Source of the DNA: Bifidobacterium breve
GTDB taxonomy: Bacteria; Actinomycetota; Acidimicrobiia; Acidimicrobiales; Acidimicrobilacustridaceae
Direction: 5' to 3'
Assembly (NCBI GenBank): GCA_945860545.1
Contig: CAMAQM010000002.1
Coordinates: forward strand, 1-57,941
DNA: 57,941 bases
The position numbers were made by a program, and so were the translations under genes. The notes under the pieces are model-generated. The model searched no databases. It was not told the DNA's origin and was given only the letters and a program-made list of their open reading frames with translations. Position 1 is the first letter of the stretch. Each line of letters starts with the position of its first letter. Shown here piece by piece: positions 1 to 7,976 of this stretch.

Positions 1-149
1 AGGGCACTGAGATGTGTATGCCGGGTGACAACACGTCGATGCGGGTGGAGTTGATTGCTCCGATCGCTATGGACGAGGGTTTGCGTTTCGCTATTCGTGA
101 GGGTGGTCGGACGGTGGGTGCCGGCCGAGTCACCAAGATCATCAACTGA
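1..149 (+). CDS. tuf: Elongation factor Tu, C-terminal end (partial)
   Basis: The last 48 residues of EF-Tu, the GTPase that delivers aminoacyl-tRNA to the ribosome; the start lies outside the window. The frame opens at base 3 and stops with TGA at 147-149. The residues match the end of domain 3, including [20 protein letters not shown] and the closing GGRTVGAG segment. A strong GC hairpin follows 8 bases after the stop, so transcription of the str operon may end here before rpsJ. Position directly before rpsJ is the normal actinobacterial order. Confidence 0.95.
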   Translation, partial: GTEMCMPGDNTSMRVELIAPIAMDEGLRFAIREGGRTVGAGRVTKIIN

Positions 150-157
150 CGTCGATA

Positions 158-183
158 CCCGGCACCGGTTCGCCGGTGCCGGG
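158..183 (+). terminator. GC hairpin after tuf
   Basis: A perfect 11-bp inverted repeat, CCCGGCACCGG (158-168) and CCGGTGCCGGG (173-183), closed by a TTCG tetraloop. There is no T-run after it, as is common for actinobacterial terminators. It may end the tuf transcript fully or partly, since no clear promoter separates it from rpsJ. Confidence 0.65.
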
Positions 184-189
184 ACGACA

Positions 190-238
190 GGTTCCTTGAC
201 AACCGAGTGGTATCCGCAGGGTGAGGACCCAAGGAACC
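190..238 (+). promoter_or_regulatory. Inverted repeat in the rpsJ leader
   Basis: GGTTCCTTG (190-198) and CAAGGAACC (230-238) form a perfect 9-bp stem around a 31-base loop, ending 24 bases before the rpsJ start. The position fits a translational or attenuation element for rpsJ, but I cannot match it to a known leader family. A TTGACA at 196-201 lies in the left arm but has no TANNNT box at 17-18 bases, so I do not call a promoter. Confidence 0.4.
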
Positions 239-262
239 AATCCGCACCAGGAAGCGACGAGC

Positions 263-583
263 ATGGCAGACAAGCAGAAAATCCGGATCAGGCTCAAGGC
301 CTACGACCATGAGTTGATCGACCAGTCGACCAAGAAGATCGTCGAGACCGTGGTGCGCACCAACGCCACCATCCGTGGTCCGGTTCCCCTCCCTACCGAA
401 AAGCACCGCTACACCGTGGTCCGTTCGCCCCACAAGGACAAGGACTCCCGTGAGCACTTCGAGATGCGGATCCACAAGCGGTTGATCGACATCCTTGAGC
501 CGTCCCCCAAGACGGTCGACTCCCTTCAGCGTCTCGACCTGCCGGCAGGCGTCGACGTGGAGATCAAGCTCCAGCAGGCGTAG
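263..583 (+). CDS. rpsJ: Ribosomal protein S10
   Basis: Small-subunit protein uS10, part of the 30S head and also the NusB partner in antitermination. The 106-residue product covers the whole family (about 103 in E. coli) and keeps the N-terminal [15 protein letters not shown] stretch, the PVPLPT loop and the following [14 protein letters not shown] region. I start at ATG 263 because AGGAAG sits at 249-254 with eight bases of spacing; an upstream in-frame ATG at 221 lies inside the leader repeat and lacks such a site. Unusually, the next gene on this strand is not rplC, which begins 1.4 kb downstream. Confidence 0.97.
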   Translation: MADKQKIRIRLKAYDHELIDQSTKKIVETVVRTNATIRGPVPLPTEKHRYTVVRSPHKDKDSREHFEMRIHKRLIDILEPSPKTVDSLQRLDLPAGVDVEIKLQQA

Positions 584-668
584 GGCCCTGCCGATTCACA
601 GAGGTGGCTGGTAGCGTCCCCTCCGAGGCGCTCTCGCTGCCGGGGTCTCCCTGCTCCTCTCCGGGGCG

Positions 669-1070
669 GTGGCCGCGACACCGGCGTTCGCCGGATATCT
701 GGCTGAGCTCTCGTCTGACATCGATTGTGATTCGTCAACGGGGGAGTGGGTGGTCACCTACACCTACCGTGCCAACGACCAGATCGGCCCGATTGTCGGT
801 AGCTACATCCTCTCCGGTGGTCCATCGGGTGAGACCGGTGAGTTGACCTTTGCACCGGTGCCGGTCGGTCCGGGTGCGCCAGCAACGGCAGCGGTCCGTC
901 TGCCTGGCGATTCCACGGGGCTGCTCTCGGGCTCCGCATCAGACAACGTCACCGGTGATCAGGTCGAGGATCAGCTCGACGGCTCATGTGTGATCACCTC
1001 TACGACCTCTACTTCAACGACAACCGCACCTAGCGAGTCGGTGCCGGCCCGACCCGCCTTCACTGGCTGA
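669..1070 (+). CDS. Secreted protein of unknown function with uncertain start
   Basis: I do not recognise the family. The frame is clear from the GTG at 669, but an excellent signal peptide begins further upstream in the same frame at 615: basic RPLR, a hydrophobic run rich in Ala, Val and Leu, and a TPAFA cleavage site near 690. The codon just before it, at 612-614, is the stop TAG, placed seven bases after AGAGG (600-604), exactly where a start codon should be. One substitution (TTG to TAG) would explain this. The mature part has one CD-type Cys pair (Cys near residue 20 and Cys near 107 of the frame) and a Ser/Thr-rich tail ending in PAFTG. It could be a gene with a lost start, a sequencing error, or one starting at CTG 651 or GTG 669. 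Confidence 0.5.
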   Translation: MAATPAFAGYLAELSSDIDCDSSTGEWVVTYTYRANDQIGPIVGSYILSGGPSGETGELTFAPVPVGPGAPATAAVRLPGDSTGLLSGSASDNVTGDQVEDQLDGSCVITSTTSTSTTTAPSESVPARPAFTG

Positions 1071-1074
1071 ACCA

Positions 1075-1090
1075 CGGAGCTGAAGCTCCG
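1075..1090. terminator. Hairpin between convergent genes
   Basis: CGGAGCT (1075-1081) and AGCTCCG (1084-1090) form a 7-bp stem with a tight loop, four bases after the stop of the secreted-protein frame and before the stop of the opposite-strand gene. It could serve as a bidirectional terminator. The stem is short, so support is moderate. Confidence 0.4.
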
Positions 1091-1144
1091 GGTCGAGGTT
1101 CGCCTATTCGATGCGTCCGGGTCGGATGCCTCCTCCCGGTTTGC

Positions 1145-1783
1145 TCAGCCAGATCTGCGGTTGATCACCCAGGTCACCGGCCGGTCCGCCAAGGCGGCCA
1201 GTGGCCAGAGGTACGGGGCCACGTTGGCGTTCACCGCCGCCACCCCGACGGACGCCACGAACACGATGCCAGTGGTGAGGAGGCCGGTGAAGGCCCCTCG
1301 CAGGCTCTCACGGTTTACTCCCTGGGTGGTGAGATCGGCGCGCCAGGCGAGCCACGCCAGGGCGGCGGTGGTGAAACTGGCGGCGGCCACCGTGAGTGCA
1401 TAGAGCGCCACCCCGGCGAAAGTGTCGCTGTACTCGGCGAAGACCTCGGTGGGGAACGGGAGGAAGACGATGGTGGCGAGGTGGCCGAGGTTGAGCCACA
1501 CCAGACCCGTCGTGGTGCGGTCAAGATGGCGGAAGACCTGGTGGTGGGTCTTCCAAAACAGCCCAATGACGGCGAAACTGATGGCCGCGGCGAGGAACTT
1601 CGGTCCCTCTGCTGCGATTGCCTCCCACACCTGGCCATCGGAGAGTCCGTCGGGGATGCCGAGGTTCAGTACCAACAGGGTGATGGCGATGGCGTAGACG
1701 CCGTCGCTGAAGGCCTCAATCCGGCTGGTTCCCGCCATCCACCAGTTCCGTCGGCTTGTGTCGCTGCGGTCACCCCCGCCCAT
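1145..1783 (-). CDS. TMEM175-family (DUF1211) integral membrane protein
   Basis: A 212-residue membrane protein that fits the bacterial TMEM175 family, whose characterised members are potassium channels. The family signature RIEAFSDGVYAIAITLLVL begins the first helix near residue 21, and further hydrophobic segments occupy about 60-80, 95-110, 120-145, 165-185 and 190-200, consistent with six helices. It reads against the ribosomal genes and sits between rpsJ and rplC. The ATG at 1783 has a TACACT box (1796-1791) seven bases upstream, suggesting a leaderless message; the alternative is ATG 1738 (residue 16), preceded by GGAACTGGTGG. Channel activity is inferred from the family. Confidence 0.8.
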   Translation of the reverse strand: MGGGDRSDTSRRNWWMAGTSRIEAFSDGVYAIAITLLVLNLGIPDGLSDGQVWEAIAAEGPKFLAAAISFAVIGLFWKTHHQVFRHLDRTTTGLVWLNLGHLATIVFLPFPTEVFAEYSDTFAGVALYALTVAAASFTTAALAWLAWRADLTTQGVNRESLRGAFTGLLTTGIVFVASVGVAAVNANVAPYLWPLAALADRPVTWVINRRSG

Positions 1784-1817
1784 TGCCGGGAGTGTAGGGC
1801 GGGTGTGGCGATGCGAG

Positions 1818-1847
1818 TTGGACGCCTCCGAGCACGGACGCTAGTGT
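1818..1847 (+). promoter_or_regulatory. Promoter of the rplC operon
   Basis: TTGGAC at 1818-1823 and TAGTGT at 1842-1847, separated by 18 bases, match the actinobacterial housekeeping pattern. Transcription would start near 1854, giving a leader of about 163 bases before rplC. The opposite-strand channel gene fires away from the same short region. Confidence 0.65.
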
Positions 1848-1860
1848 CTCCCTTCCGTGT

Positions 1861-1990
1861 GTCGGGAGCCTCCCGACCCCCAACCGACGTCCATGAAGGC
1901 CCTCGGGTACCTCGTGGCGAAACCGAATCCAGCGCTCCGGTCGGCCTGTCCGCCCGGAGCGTCGGCGTGAATGGCTGAAGGGCCATTCAC
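1861..1990 (+). promoter_or_regulatory. Structured 5' leader of the rplC operon
   Basis: Three consecutive perfect hairpins: GTCGGGA/TCCCGAC at 1861-1867 and 1871-1877 (3-base loop); CGCTCCGG/CCGGAGCG at 1933-1940 and 1954-1961; and GTGAATGGC/GCCATTCAC at 1967-1975 and 1982-1990 (6-base loop). The last ends ten bases before the ribosome-binding site AGGAAG at 2000-2005. In E. coli the S10 operon leader binds L4; here the leader stands before rplC instead of rpsJ, so a similar role is an inference from position only. Confidence 0.55.
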
Positions 1991-2016
1991 AAGCTTCACA
2001 GGAAGAACGCTGAGAA

Positions 2017-2679
2017 ATGGCGAACACAGCTCTCGTGGCCGAGAAGGTCGGGATGACCCAGATGTGGCAGGACGACAAGGTCGTCCCGCTCACCGTGCTG
2101 CGCGTCCCATCGGTGCGCGTGGTGCAGATCAAGACTGCTGAGCGGGATGGCTACTCCGCCCTGCAGGTGACCTACGGCACCCGTGATGCCCGCAAGGTGA
2201 ACCGGCCGACGGCTGGTCATTACGAGGCGGCAGGGGTTGACCCCGGGGTGAAGCTCGTTGAGCTGCGCCTTGAGGACACCTCCGGCTACGAGGTCGGTCA
2301 GGTCATCGGCCCGGAGGTCTTCGCCGAGGGGCAGCTCATCGACGTCACCTCGGTCAGCCGTGGCAAGGGATTCGCCGGCACGATGAAGCGTCACAACTTC
2401 TCCGGCCAGAAGGCCTCGCACGGTACGCACAATGTGCACCGCAAGCCTGGTTCGGTTGGCGCCTGCGCCACTCCGGCCCGGGTGTTCCGTGGCCAGCGCA
2501 TGGCTGGTCGCATGGGTGGCGCCAAGGTCACGACCCTCAACCTCAAAGTCGTCGAGGTGGACACCGAGGCTGGCCTGCTGTTGGTGCGTGGTTCGGTCCC
2601 CGGCCCTCGTGGTGGCCGGGTCGTGGTTCGTAACGCCGTGAAGAAGCCGGTTCCGGTGATCTCGGGGGAGGCTGAGTGA
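2017..2679 (+). CDS. rplC: Ribosomal protein L3
   Basis: Large-subunit protein uL3, an early assembly protein that reaches towards the peptidyl-transferase centre. The 220 residues span the whole family. It has the N-terminal KVGMTQMW segment, the SRGKGFAGTMKRHNF loop near residue 110-125, and the RVFRGQRMAGRMGG stretch near 155-168. The ATG at 2017 has AGGAAG at 2000-2005. It heads the present S10-spc operon, behind its own promoter and leader; the stop overlaps the rplD start by one base (TGATG). Confidence 0.97.
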   Translation: MANTALVAEKVGMTQMWQDDKVVPLTVLRVPSVRVVQIKTAERDGYSALQVTYGTRDARKVNRPTAGHYEAAGVDPGVKLVELRLEDTSGYEVGQVIGPEVFAEGQLIDVTSVSRGKGFAGTMKRHNFSGQKASHGTHNVHRKPGSVGACATPARVFRGQRMAGRMGGAKVTTLNLKVVEVDTEAGLLLVRGSVPGPRGGRVVVRNAVKKPVPVISGEAE

Positions 2680-3347
2680 TGCCCAGCGTTGACGTGCTCA
2701 CACCCGCTGGAAAGACTTCCGGCAAGGTTGATCTCGACGGTGAATGGTTCGGCATCGAGCCGAATGTGGCGGTGATGCATCAGGTCGTGACCGCCCAGCT
2801 CGCCGCCCGACGTGCCGGGACGCAGTCGACGAAGACCCGTGCCGAGACCGCCGGCGGTGGTGCCAAGCCTTGGCGCCAGAAGGGGACCGGTCGTGCCCGT
2901 CAGGGTTCGATCCGTTCGCCCCAGTGGCGTGGTGGCGGTGTGGCGCTCGGGCCCAAGCCGCGTTCCTACGCGCAGCGCACCCCCAAGAAGATGGTGCGCC
3001 TCGCCCTCCGCTCCGCCCTGTCTGACCGGGCGGCCGAGGGTCGTGTCGCTGTCGTGGATTCGTGGGGCTTTGACGCTCCCCGCACCAAGGACGCCATTGC
3101 CGCACTCGCCGCCATGGGGATCGAAGGTCGAGTGCTCATGGTCCTGCGCCGCGAGGATGTGAATGCTGCGCTCAGCTTCCGCAACATCCCCGAGGTTCAC
3201 CTCATTGAGAATGGCCAGTTGAACGCCTATGACGTGCTGGTGAGTGACTGGGTGGTCTTCACCGCTGACGCCCTTCCCGGTGCCGAATCCCCCGCAGCGA
3301 CCGCTGCTCCCGCAGCCACTGACGAGTCGGTGGAGGATGACCAGTGA
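2679..3347 (+). CDS. rplD: Ribosomal protein L4
   Basis: Large-subunit protein uL4, which lines the exit tunnel and in E. coli represses its own operon. The 222-residue product has the long basic tunnel loop near residues 45-95 (KPWRQKGTGRARQGSIRSP followed by QWRGGGV) and the conserved Rossmann-like core after it. I use ATG 2679, coupled to rplC by TGATG, and not the in-frame GTG at 2676. The C-terminus carries an extra Ala/Pro-rich, acidic tail of about 20 residues ending in DDQ. If the leader before rplC is L4-controlled, this would be the regulator. Confidence 0.96.
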   Translation: MPSVDVLTPAGKTSGKVDLDGEWFGIEPNVAVMHQVVTAQLAARRAGTQSTKTRAETAGGGAKPWRQKGTGRARQGSIRSPQWRGGGVALGPKPRSYAQRTPKKMVRLALRSALSDRAAEGRVAVVDSWGFDAPRTKDAIAALAAMGIEGRVLMVLRREDVNAALSFRNIPEVHLIENGQLNAYDVLVSDWVVFTADALPGAESPAATAAPAATDESVEDDQ

Positions 3348-3634
3348 AGTACCCCCAAGACGTTGTGATCGCCCCTGAGGTGAGTGAGAAGACCTACGCC
3401 CTCCAGGACGCAGCGGTCTACACCTTCCGTGTCCACCCCGACGCCACCAAGCCCGAGATCCGCAGTGCGGTCGAGGCGCTCTTCAACGTCAAGGTGGCCA
3501 AGGTGAACACGCTGAACCGCAAGGGGAAGCGGAAGCGCAACCGGCGCCTCCCAACATTCGGCAAGCGGCCCGACGTCAAGCGGGCCTACGTGACTCTCGC
3601 ACCGGGCGAGAGCATTGATCTGTTCGAGGCCTGA
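3344..3634 (+). CDS. rplW: Ribosomal protein L23
   Basis: Large-subunit protein uL23 at the tunnel exit, the docking site for trigger factor and SRP. At 96 residues it matches the usual length. It shows the family start ([11 protein letters not shown]), the [16 protein letters not shown] strand and the basic [10 protein letters not shown] extension. The start is GTG 3344, inside the rplD stop (GTGA), so it is translationally coupled. The exposed Phe/Glu loop for trigger factor binding is not easily assigned by eye. Confidence 0.96.
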   Translation: MKYPQDVVIAPEVSEKTYALQDAAVYTFRVHPDATKPEIRSAVEALFNVKVAKVNTLNRKGKRKRNRRLPTFGKRPDVKRAYVTLAPGESIDLFEA

Positions 3635-3638
3635 TTCG

Positions 3639-4466
3639 ATGGCAGTCCGTAAGCGCAAGCCCACAAGCCCTGGTCGTCGGTTCCAGACCGTCTCGGATTT
3701 CTCCGAGATCACCAAGACCACGCCGGAGAAGAGCCTTCTCGCCCCGCGAACCTCAACGGGTGGTCGTAACGCCCATGGTCGCAAGACCTCGCGTCATCGT
3801 GGCGGCGGGCACAAGCGTCGCTACCGCGTCGTTGACTTCCGTCGCGTGAAGGACGGTTTCGAGGCCAAGGTCGCGGCCATCGAGTACGACCCGAACCGCA
3901 ACGCCCGCATTGCGCTGCTGCACTACCTCGACGGGGAGAAGGCGTACATCCTCGCCCCCGAAGGTCTCAGTGTCGGCGACCGCGTGCGTTCCGGTCGTGA
4001 TGCTGACATTCGCCCCGGTTGTGCACTTCCCCTCCGTTACATCCCGGTGGGTACCACGGTGCACAACGTGGAACTCCGGCCCGGTGGTGGCGGCAAGATG
4101 GCTCGCAGCGCCGGTTCGTCGGTGCAGTTGGTGGCCAAGGAAGGCGACTACGCCACGTTGCGCCTCCCCAGCACCGAGATGCGCCGTGTGCTCATTGACT
4201 GCCGGGCAACCGTCGGCACCGTCGGGAACGCCCAGGCTGAGCTCATCAAGGTCGGCAAGGCCGGTCGTAACCGCTGGAAGGGTGTTCGTCCCCAGTCCCG
4301 TGGTGTCGTGATGAACCCGGTTGACCACCCCCACGGTGGTGGTGAGGGCAAGACCTCCGGTGGACGCCACCCGGTGTCGCCATGGGGCAAGCCCGAAGGC
4401 CGTACCCGTAACAAGAAGAAGCCGTCCCAGAAGCTGATCGTCCGGCGTCGCCGGTCGCGGCGGTAG
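3639..4466 (+). CDS. rplB: Ribosomal protein L2
   Basis: Large-subunit protein uL2, needed for subunit joining and close to the peptidyl-transferase centre. The 275 residues cover both RNA-binding domains; the key C-terminal region [15 protein letters not shown] (near residues 220-235) contains the conserved His of this family. I choose ATG 3639 over an in-frame ATG at 3615 because [14 protein letters not shown] is the normal N-terminus and GAGG lies at 3626-3629. It begins four bases after rplW. Confidence 0.97.
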   Translation: MAVRKRKPTSPGRRFQTVSDFSEITKTTPEKSLLAPRTSTGGRNAHGRKTSRHRGGGHKRRYRVVDFRRVKDGFEAKVAAIEYDPNRNARIALLHYLDGEKAYILAPEGLSVGDRVRSGRDADIRPGCALPLRYIPVGTTVHNVELRPGGGGKMARSAGSSVQLVAKEGDYATLRLPSTEMRRVLIDCRATVGTVGNAQAELIKVGKAGRNRWKGVRPQSRGVVMNPVDHPHGGGEGKTSGGRHPVSPWGKPEGRTRNKKKPSQKLIVRRRRSRR

Positions 4467-4481
4467 GAAACAGGAGTCCGA

Positions 4482-4760
4482 ATGCCCCGCAGCCTCAAGA
4501 AGGGACCGTTCGTCGACGACCACCTGCTCCGCAAGGTGGACGCCCAGAACGAGTCCGGAGACAAGCGAGTGATCAAGACCTGGTCGCGTCGTTCCACCAT
4601 CATCCCCGACATGGTGGGTCACACCATCGCGGTGCACGACGGGCGCAAGCATGTGCCCGTGTACGTCACCGAATCGATGGTGGGTCACAAGCTGGGTGAG
4701 TTCGCCCCCACACGCACCTTCAAGTTCCACGCCGGCCAGGAGCGCAAGGGACGCCGATGA
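4482..4760 (+). CDS. rpsS: Ribosomal protein S19
   Basis: Small-subunit head protein uS19, which works with S13 near the A-site and the intersubunit bridge. The 92-residue product starts with the family-typical [16 protein letters not shown] and contains the [17 protein letters not shown] and [11 protein letters not shown] segments. A CAGGAG site stands in the short gap after rplB. Its stop overlaps rplV by four bases (ATGA). Confidence 0.97.
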   Translation: MPRSLKKGPFVDDHLLRKVDAQNESGDKRVIKTWSRRSTIIPDMVGHTIAVHDGRKHVPVYVTESMVGHKLGEFAPTRTFKFHAGQERKGRR

Positions 4761-5446
4761 CCGCTGCCAAGACCAACGAGCGGCCCGGTACCCGGGCCCA
4801 GCACCGTTACGCACGAGTGTCGGCCTACAAGGCCCGCGTCGTGCTCGACCTCATCCGCAACCAGCCGGTGTCGACCGCTCTCGAGATTCTTGACTCGGTG
4901 GAGCGCGACGTCGCCGCCACCATTCGCAAGGTTTTGGAGTCGGCAGTCGCCAACGCTGAGCACAACGACGGCCAGGTCGCCGACGAGCTCGCTGTCGTCG
5001 CCTGCTACGCCGACGAGGGTCCGACACTGAAGCGTTTCCGCCCCCGTGCCCGCGGTCGCGCCAGCCGTATCCGCAAGCGCACCTGCCACATCACGGTGAT
5101 CGTGGCCCGGATGGAGGACGCCGAACTTGAGCGTCTCCAGGCCCGTGCAGCCGCCGGTGGCCGCGTCGGGAGCGCCCAGGCTGCTGCGGCGGCTCGCCGT
5201 GATCGTGTCGCTCGAAGCCGTGCTGCCAAGGCGGAGCGAGCCGCTGAGCACGACCACGATCACGATCACGATCATGACCATGACGAGGATCACGAGACCG
5301 TCGAGGCCGTCGAGGCCGAGACCGTTGAGGTCGAGGTCGACGAGGTCGAGGTCGAGGTCGAGGTCGACGAAGTTGAGGTGGCTGCAGAGGCCGACGATGC
5401 CGATGAGGCTGACGCCGCAGATGACGAGAGCAAGGACGACGCCTGA
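4757..5446 (+). CDS. rplV: Ribosomal protein L22 with long His/Asp-acidic tail
   Basis: Large-subunit protein uL22, whose beta-hairpin lines the exit tunnel. The normal domain fills residues 1-118, with [15 protein letters not shown] near 18-32 and the hairpin region [16 protein letters not shown] near 97-112. After it comes a tail of about 110 residues, nearly doubling the protein: a basic Ala/Arg-rich helix (119-160), seven His residues alternating with Asp ([15 protein letters not shown], near 161-177) and Glu/Val repeats built on [11 protein letters not shown], ending in an acidic DDESKDDA. The DNA shows matching short tandem repeats at 5250-5380. The tail looks flexible and metal-binding, which is inference. 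Start ATG 4757 is coupled to rpsS. Confidence 0.95.
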   Translation: MTAAKTNERPGTRAQHRYARVSAYKARVVLDLIRNQPVSTALEILDSVERDVAATIRKVLESAVANAEHNDGQVADELAVVACYADEGPTLKRFRPRARGRASRIRKRTCHITVIVARMEDAELERLQARAAAGGRVGSAQAAAAARRDRVARSRAAKAERAAEHDHDHDHDHDHDEDHETVEAVEAETVEVEVDEVEVEVEVDEVEVAAEADDADEADAADDESKDDA

Positions 5447-6375
5447 TGGGACAGAAGGTCAACCCCTACGGTTTCCGCCTCGGGATCACCACAGACTGGA
5501 AGTCCCGTTGGTTCGCGGATCGCAAGGACTACGGGAAGTTCGTAATCGAGGATTGGAAGATCCGCGACTACATCATGGAACAGCTCCCCAACGCCGCCAT
5601 CAGCCGCATCGAGGTCGAGCGCACCCGTGACCGACTCCGCATTGACGTCCACACGGCACGTCCGGGCATCGTGATCGGTCGTCGTGGTGCTGAGGCCGAC
5701 AAGTTGCGCGCTGGGCTCACTGCCATCACCGGCAACAACAAGGTGCAGCTCAACATCCAGGAGATCAAGCAGCCTGAGCTTGATGCTGCGCTGATCGCCC
5801 AAGGTATTGCCGATCAGCTCGCTGGCCGCGTGGCGTTCCGTCGGGCCATGAAGCGTGCCGTCCAGAATGCCCAGAAGGCCGGAGCCCTTGGTATCCGGGT
5901 GCAGTGCTCGGGTCGTCTTGGCGGTTCGGAAATGGCACGGACCGAGTGGTACCGGGAAGGTCGGGTGCCGCTGCACACGCTGCGAGCCGACATTGACTAC
6001 GGGTTCCGCGAGGCTCGCACGACCGCTGGTCGCATCGGCGTGAAGGTGTGGATCTACAAGGGCGAGATCCTCCCTTACAAGAGTGTGCTGTCCGAGAAGA
6101 TCAGTGCCGAGGCCGCCATGGCAGTGGGGGAGACCTCCGGCCAGGCAGCCCGTGCGCCTCGACCGGTCGTGTCGTCCTCGGGTCGTCGTCCGGCTGCGGA
6201 GGAAGGCGGCGTCGTGGCCCCTGTGTCCGACGACGAGATCGCTGCAGAGGCAGCCACACCACTGGTCAAGGAAGCTGACCCCGAACTCGAGCGACTTCTC
6301 GCCGAGGAAGAGGAGATCGAGCGCTCGACCCGCGATCACAACGAAACGCCCCACTTCCGTTCGGGGGATGACTGA
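5446..6375 (+). CDS. rpsC: Ribosomal protein S3
   Basis: Small-subunit protein uS3 at the mRNA entry site, with helicase-related function. At 309 residues it is longer than the E. coli protein (233). The KH domain holds the [15 protein letters not shown] loop near residues 76-90; the C-terminal domain has [15 protein letters not shown] and [14 protein letters not shown] (near 145-210). From about 225 on there is an extra acidic tail with [13 protein letters not shown], probably disordered with a short coil. It starts at ATG 5446, one base overlapping the rplV stop. Confidence 0.96.
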   Translation: MGQKVNPYGFRLGITTDWKSRWFADRKDYGKFVIEDWKIRDYIMEQLPNAAISRIEVERTRDRLRIDVHTARPGIVIGRRGAEADKLRAGLTAITGNNKVQLNIQEIKQPELDAALIAQGIADQLAGRVAFRRAMKRAVQNAQKAGALGIRVQCSGRLGGSEMARTEWYREGRVPLHTLRADIDYGFREARTTAGRIGVKVWIYKGEILPYKSVLSEKISAEAAMAVGETSGQAARAPRPVVSSSGRRPAAEEGGVVAPVSDDEIAAEAATPLVKEADPELERLLAEEEEIERSTRDHNETPHFRSGDD

Positions 6376-6376
6376 C

Positions 6377-6793
6377 ATGTTGATGCCGCGCAAGGTCAAG
6401 CACCGCAAGCAGCACCGGGGCCGTATGACCGGTCAGGCCAAGGGAGGGACCGAGGTCACCTTTGGTGACTGGGGTATCCAGGCCCTTGAGCCGGGCTGGA
6501 TCACCGCCCGTCAGATCGAGGCCGCCCGTGTGGCCATGACCCGTCACGTCAAGCGTGGTGGCAAGGTCTGGATCAACATCTTCCCGGACAAGCCGGTGAC
6601 CCAGAAGCCTGCTGAGACCCGGATGGGCTCTGGCAAGGGAAACCCTGAGCGCTGGGTAGCTGTCGTCAAGCCGGGCCGCATCCTGTTCGAGATGGCGTAC
6701 CCCGATCCTGTCCTGGCCAAGGCAGCCCTCAACCGGGCGATCCAAAAGCTCCCGATCAAGGCCCGGATCGTGGCTCGCGAGGAGGGGTTCTGA
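6377..6793 (+). CDS. rplP: Ribosomal protein L16
   Basis: Large-subunit protein uL16, which helps position the A-site tRNA acceptor arm. The 138-residue product begins [15 protein letters not shown], the normal N-terminus, so I use ATG 6377 and not the in-frame ATG at 6368, which would overlap rpsC. It carries the conserved [23 protein letters not shown] region split over residues 28-50 and [15 protein letters not shown] near 85-100. It begins two bases after the rpsC stop. Confidence 0.96.
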   Translation: MLMPRKVKHRKQHRGRMTGQAKGGTEVTFGDWGIQALEPGWITARQIEAARVAMTRHVKRGGKVWINIFPDKPVTQKPAETRMGSGKGNPERWVAVVKPGRILFEMAYPDPVLAKAALNRAIQKLPIKARIVAREEGF

Positions 6794-7023
6794 TGGCGAA
6801 GCGAACTGACTACCGCGACCTCGGTGACGCCGAGCTGTACACCCAGCTCGCCGATGCCAAGCAGGAACTGTTCAACCTGCGGTTCCAGAACGTGACCGGC
6901 CAGCTCGACAACCCCACTCGGATCTCGCAGGCCAAGCGTCAGGTGGCGCGGCTGTTCACCGAGATCCGTGCACGTGAGATCGCCGCTGCTGAGGCGCTCG
7001 TCTCTGCCGAGGAGGGCAACTGA
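6793..7023 (+). CDS. rpmC: Ribosomal protein L29
   Basis: Small helical protein uL29 beside L23 at the tunnel exit. The 76 residues include the family core [14 protein letters not shown] and the second helix with [20 protein letters not shown], followed by an alanine-rich C-terminal tail. It is coupled to rplP by TGATG and to rpsQ in the same way, in the normal order of the S10 operon. Confidence 0.95.
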   Translation: MAKRTDYRDLGDAELYTQLADAKQELFNLRFQNVTGQLDNPTRISQAKRQVARLFTEIRAREIAAAEALVSAEEGN

Positions 7024-7292
7024 TGGCTGAAGAGACTGAACGACCGAACGAGCGCAAGGTCCGCGAGGGCCTCGTGGTGTCCGCTGGGATGGACAAGACG
7101 GCCGTTGTCGCCGTCGTGGACCGCAAGCGGCACCCTCGTTACAACAAGACCGTGCAGCGCACCACCAAGCTGTTCGTCCATGACGAGGCCAACGACCTCA
7201 ACGTGGGTGACCGGGTGCGTGTTGTTGAGACCCGCCCGCTGTCAAAGAACAAGCGTTGGCGGCTCGTGGACGTCCTGGAGCGTGCCCGATGA
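7023..7292 (+). CDS. rpsQ: Ribosomal protein S17
   Basis: Small-subunit protein uS17, an early 16S rRNA binder with an OB fold. The 89-residue product has [16 protein letters not shown] near residues 16-31, the basic [15 protein letters not shown] loop and [20 protein letters not shown] near 60-80. The first 14 residues are a polar extension. Start ATG 7023 overlaps the rpmC stop by one base; its own stop overlaps rplN by four. Confidence 0.96.
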   Translation: MAEETERPNERKVREGLVVSAGMDKTAVVAVVDRKRHPRYNKTVQRTTKLFVHDEANDLNVGDRVRVVETRPLSKNKRWRLVDVLERAR

Positions 7293-7657
7293 TTCAGCAG
7301 GAGAGCCGCCTCAAGGTGGCGGACAACAGTGGGGCCAAGCAGGTTCTGTGCATCCGTGTTCTCGGTGGCACGCGCCGGCGCTACGCCTCCATCGGTGATG
7401 TGTTCATCGCCACCGTCAAAGACGCCATCCCCGGGGCCGCCGTCAAGAAGGGCGACGTCGTTCGCTGCGTGGTGGTGCGCACCAAAAAGGAGAAGCGTCG
7501 TCCGGACGGTTCCTACATCCGATTCGATGAGAACGCTGCCGTGCTCATCAAGGACGACCTGTCGCCTCGCGGTACCCGCATCTTCGGCCCGGTCGGCCGT
7601 GAACTGCGTGACAAGAAGTTCATGCGTATCGTCTCCCTGGCTCCGGAGGTGCTCTGA
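7289..7657 (+). CDS. rplN: Ribosomal protein L14
   Basis: Large-subunit protein uL14, part of an intersubunit bridge and the RsfS silencing site. The 122 residues are the standard length. It begins [17 protein letters not shown], and this fixes the start at ATG 7289 instead of an in-frame ATG at 7256. The [16 protein letters not shown] strand and the [20 protein letters not shown] end are typical. It overlaps rpsQ by four bases. Confidence 0.97.
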   Translation: MIQQESRLKVADNSGAKQVLCIRVLGGTRRRYASIGDVFIATVKDAIPGAAVKKGDVVRCVVVRTKKEKRRPDGSYIRFDENAAVLIKDDLSPRGTRIFGPVGRELRDKKFMRIVSLAPEVL

Positions 7658-7658
7658 G

Positions 7659-7976
7659 ATGGCGGGCATGAAGGTGCGCAAGGGCGACCGCGTCCGGATC
7701 CTGCAGGGCAAGGACCGCGGCAAGGAAGGCACGGTCACGTTCGCCTACCCCGCAGAGGGTCGGGTCATCGTGGAGGGCTACAACGTGGCGAAGCGTCACC
7801 AAAAGCCCACCGGGTCAACGCAGCAGGGCGGCATCATCGACAAGGAGATGCCGTTGCGCGTGGAGAACGTGGCAGTGATCTGCCCCTCGTGCGGCAAGGC
7901 GTCGCGTGTCGGGTACCGGTTCGACGACGACGGCACCAAGGTTCGTGTGTGCCGCAAGTGTGGAGGTGACCTGTGA
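7659..7976 (+). CDS. rplX: Ribosomal protein L24
   Basis: Large-subunit assembly initiator uL24. The 105-residue product has an N-terminal KOW motif ([19 protein letters not shown], residues 9-27) and the [11 protein letters not shown] segment. Near the C-terminus two Cys pairs, CPSCGK and CRKCGG, form the knuckle seen in many bacterial L24 proteins. ATG 7659 lies one base past the rplN stop; a second in-frame ATG at 7668 is possible. Its stop overlaps rplE by four bases. Confidence 0.96.
   Translation: MAGMKVRKGDRVRILQGKDRGKEGTVTFAYPAEGRVIVEGYNVAKRHQKPTGSTQQGGIIDKEMPLRVENVAVICPSCGKASRVGYRFDDDGTKVRVCRKCGGDL

Noticed and set aside
196..201. TTGACA as a promoter for rpsJ
   Set aside because: No -10 box at 17-18 bases; the sequence is part of an inverted repeat.
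1145..1783. Possible ribosomal accessory role of the channel gene
   Set aside because: The sequence shows only TMEM175-type membrane features, and no link to ribosomes can be seen.
5250..5380. Short tandem repeats that might indicate a CRISPR or satellite
   Set aside because: They are codon-based repeats encoding the L22 tail, in frame and without spacers.
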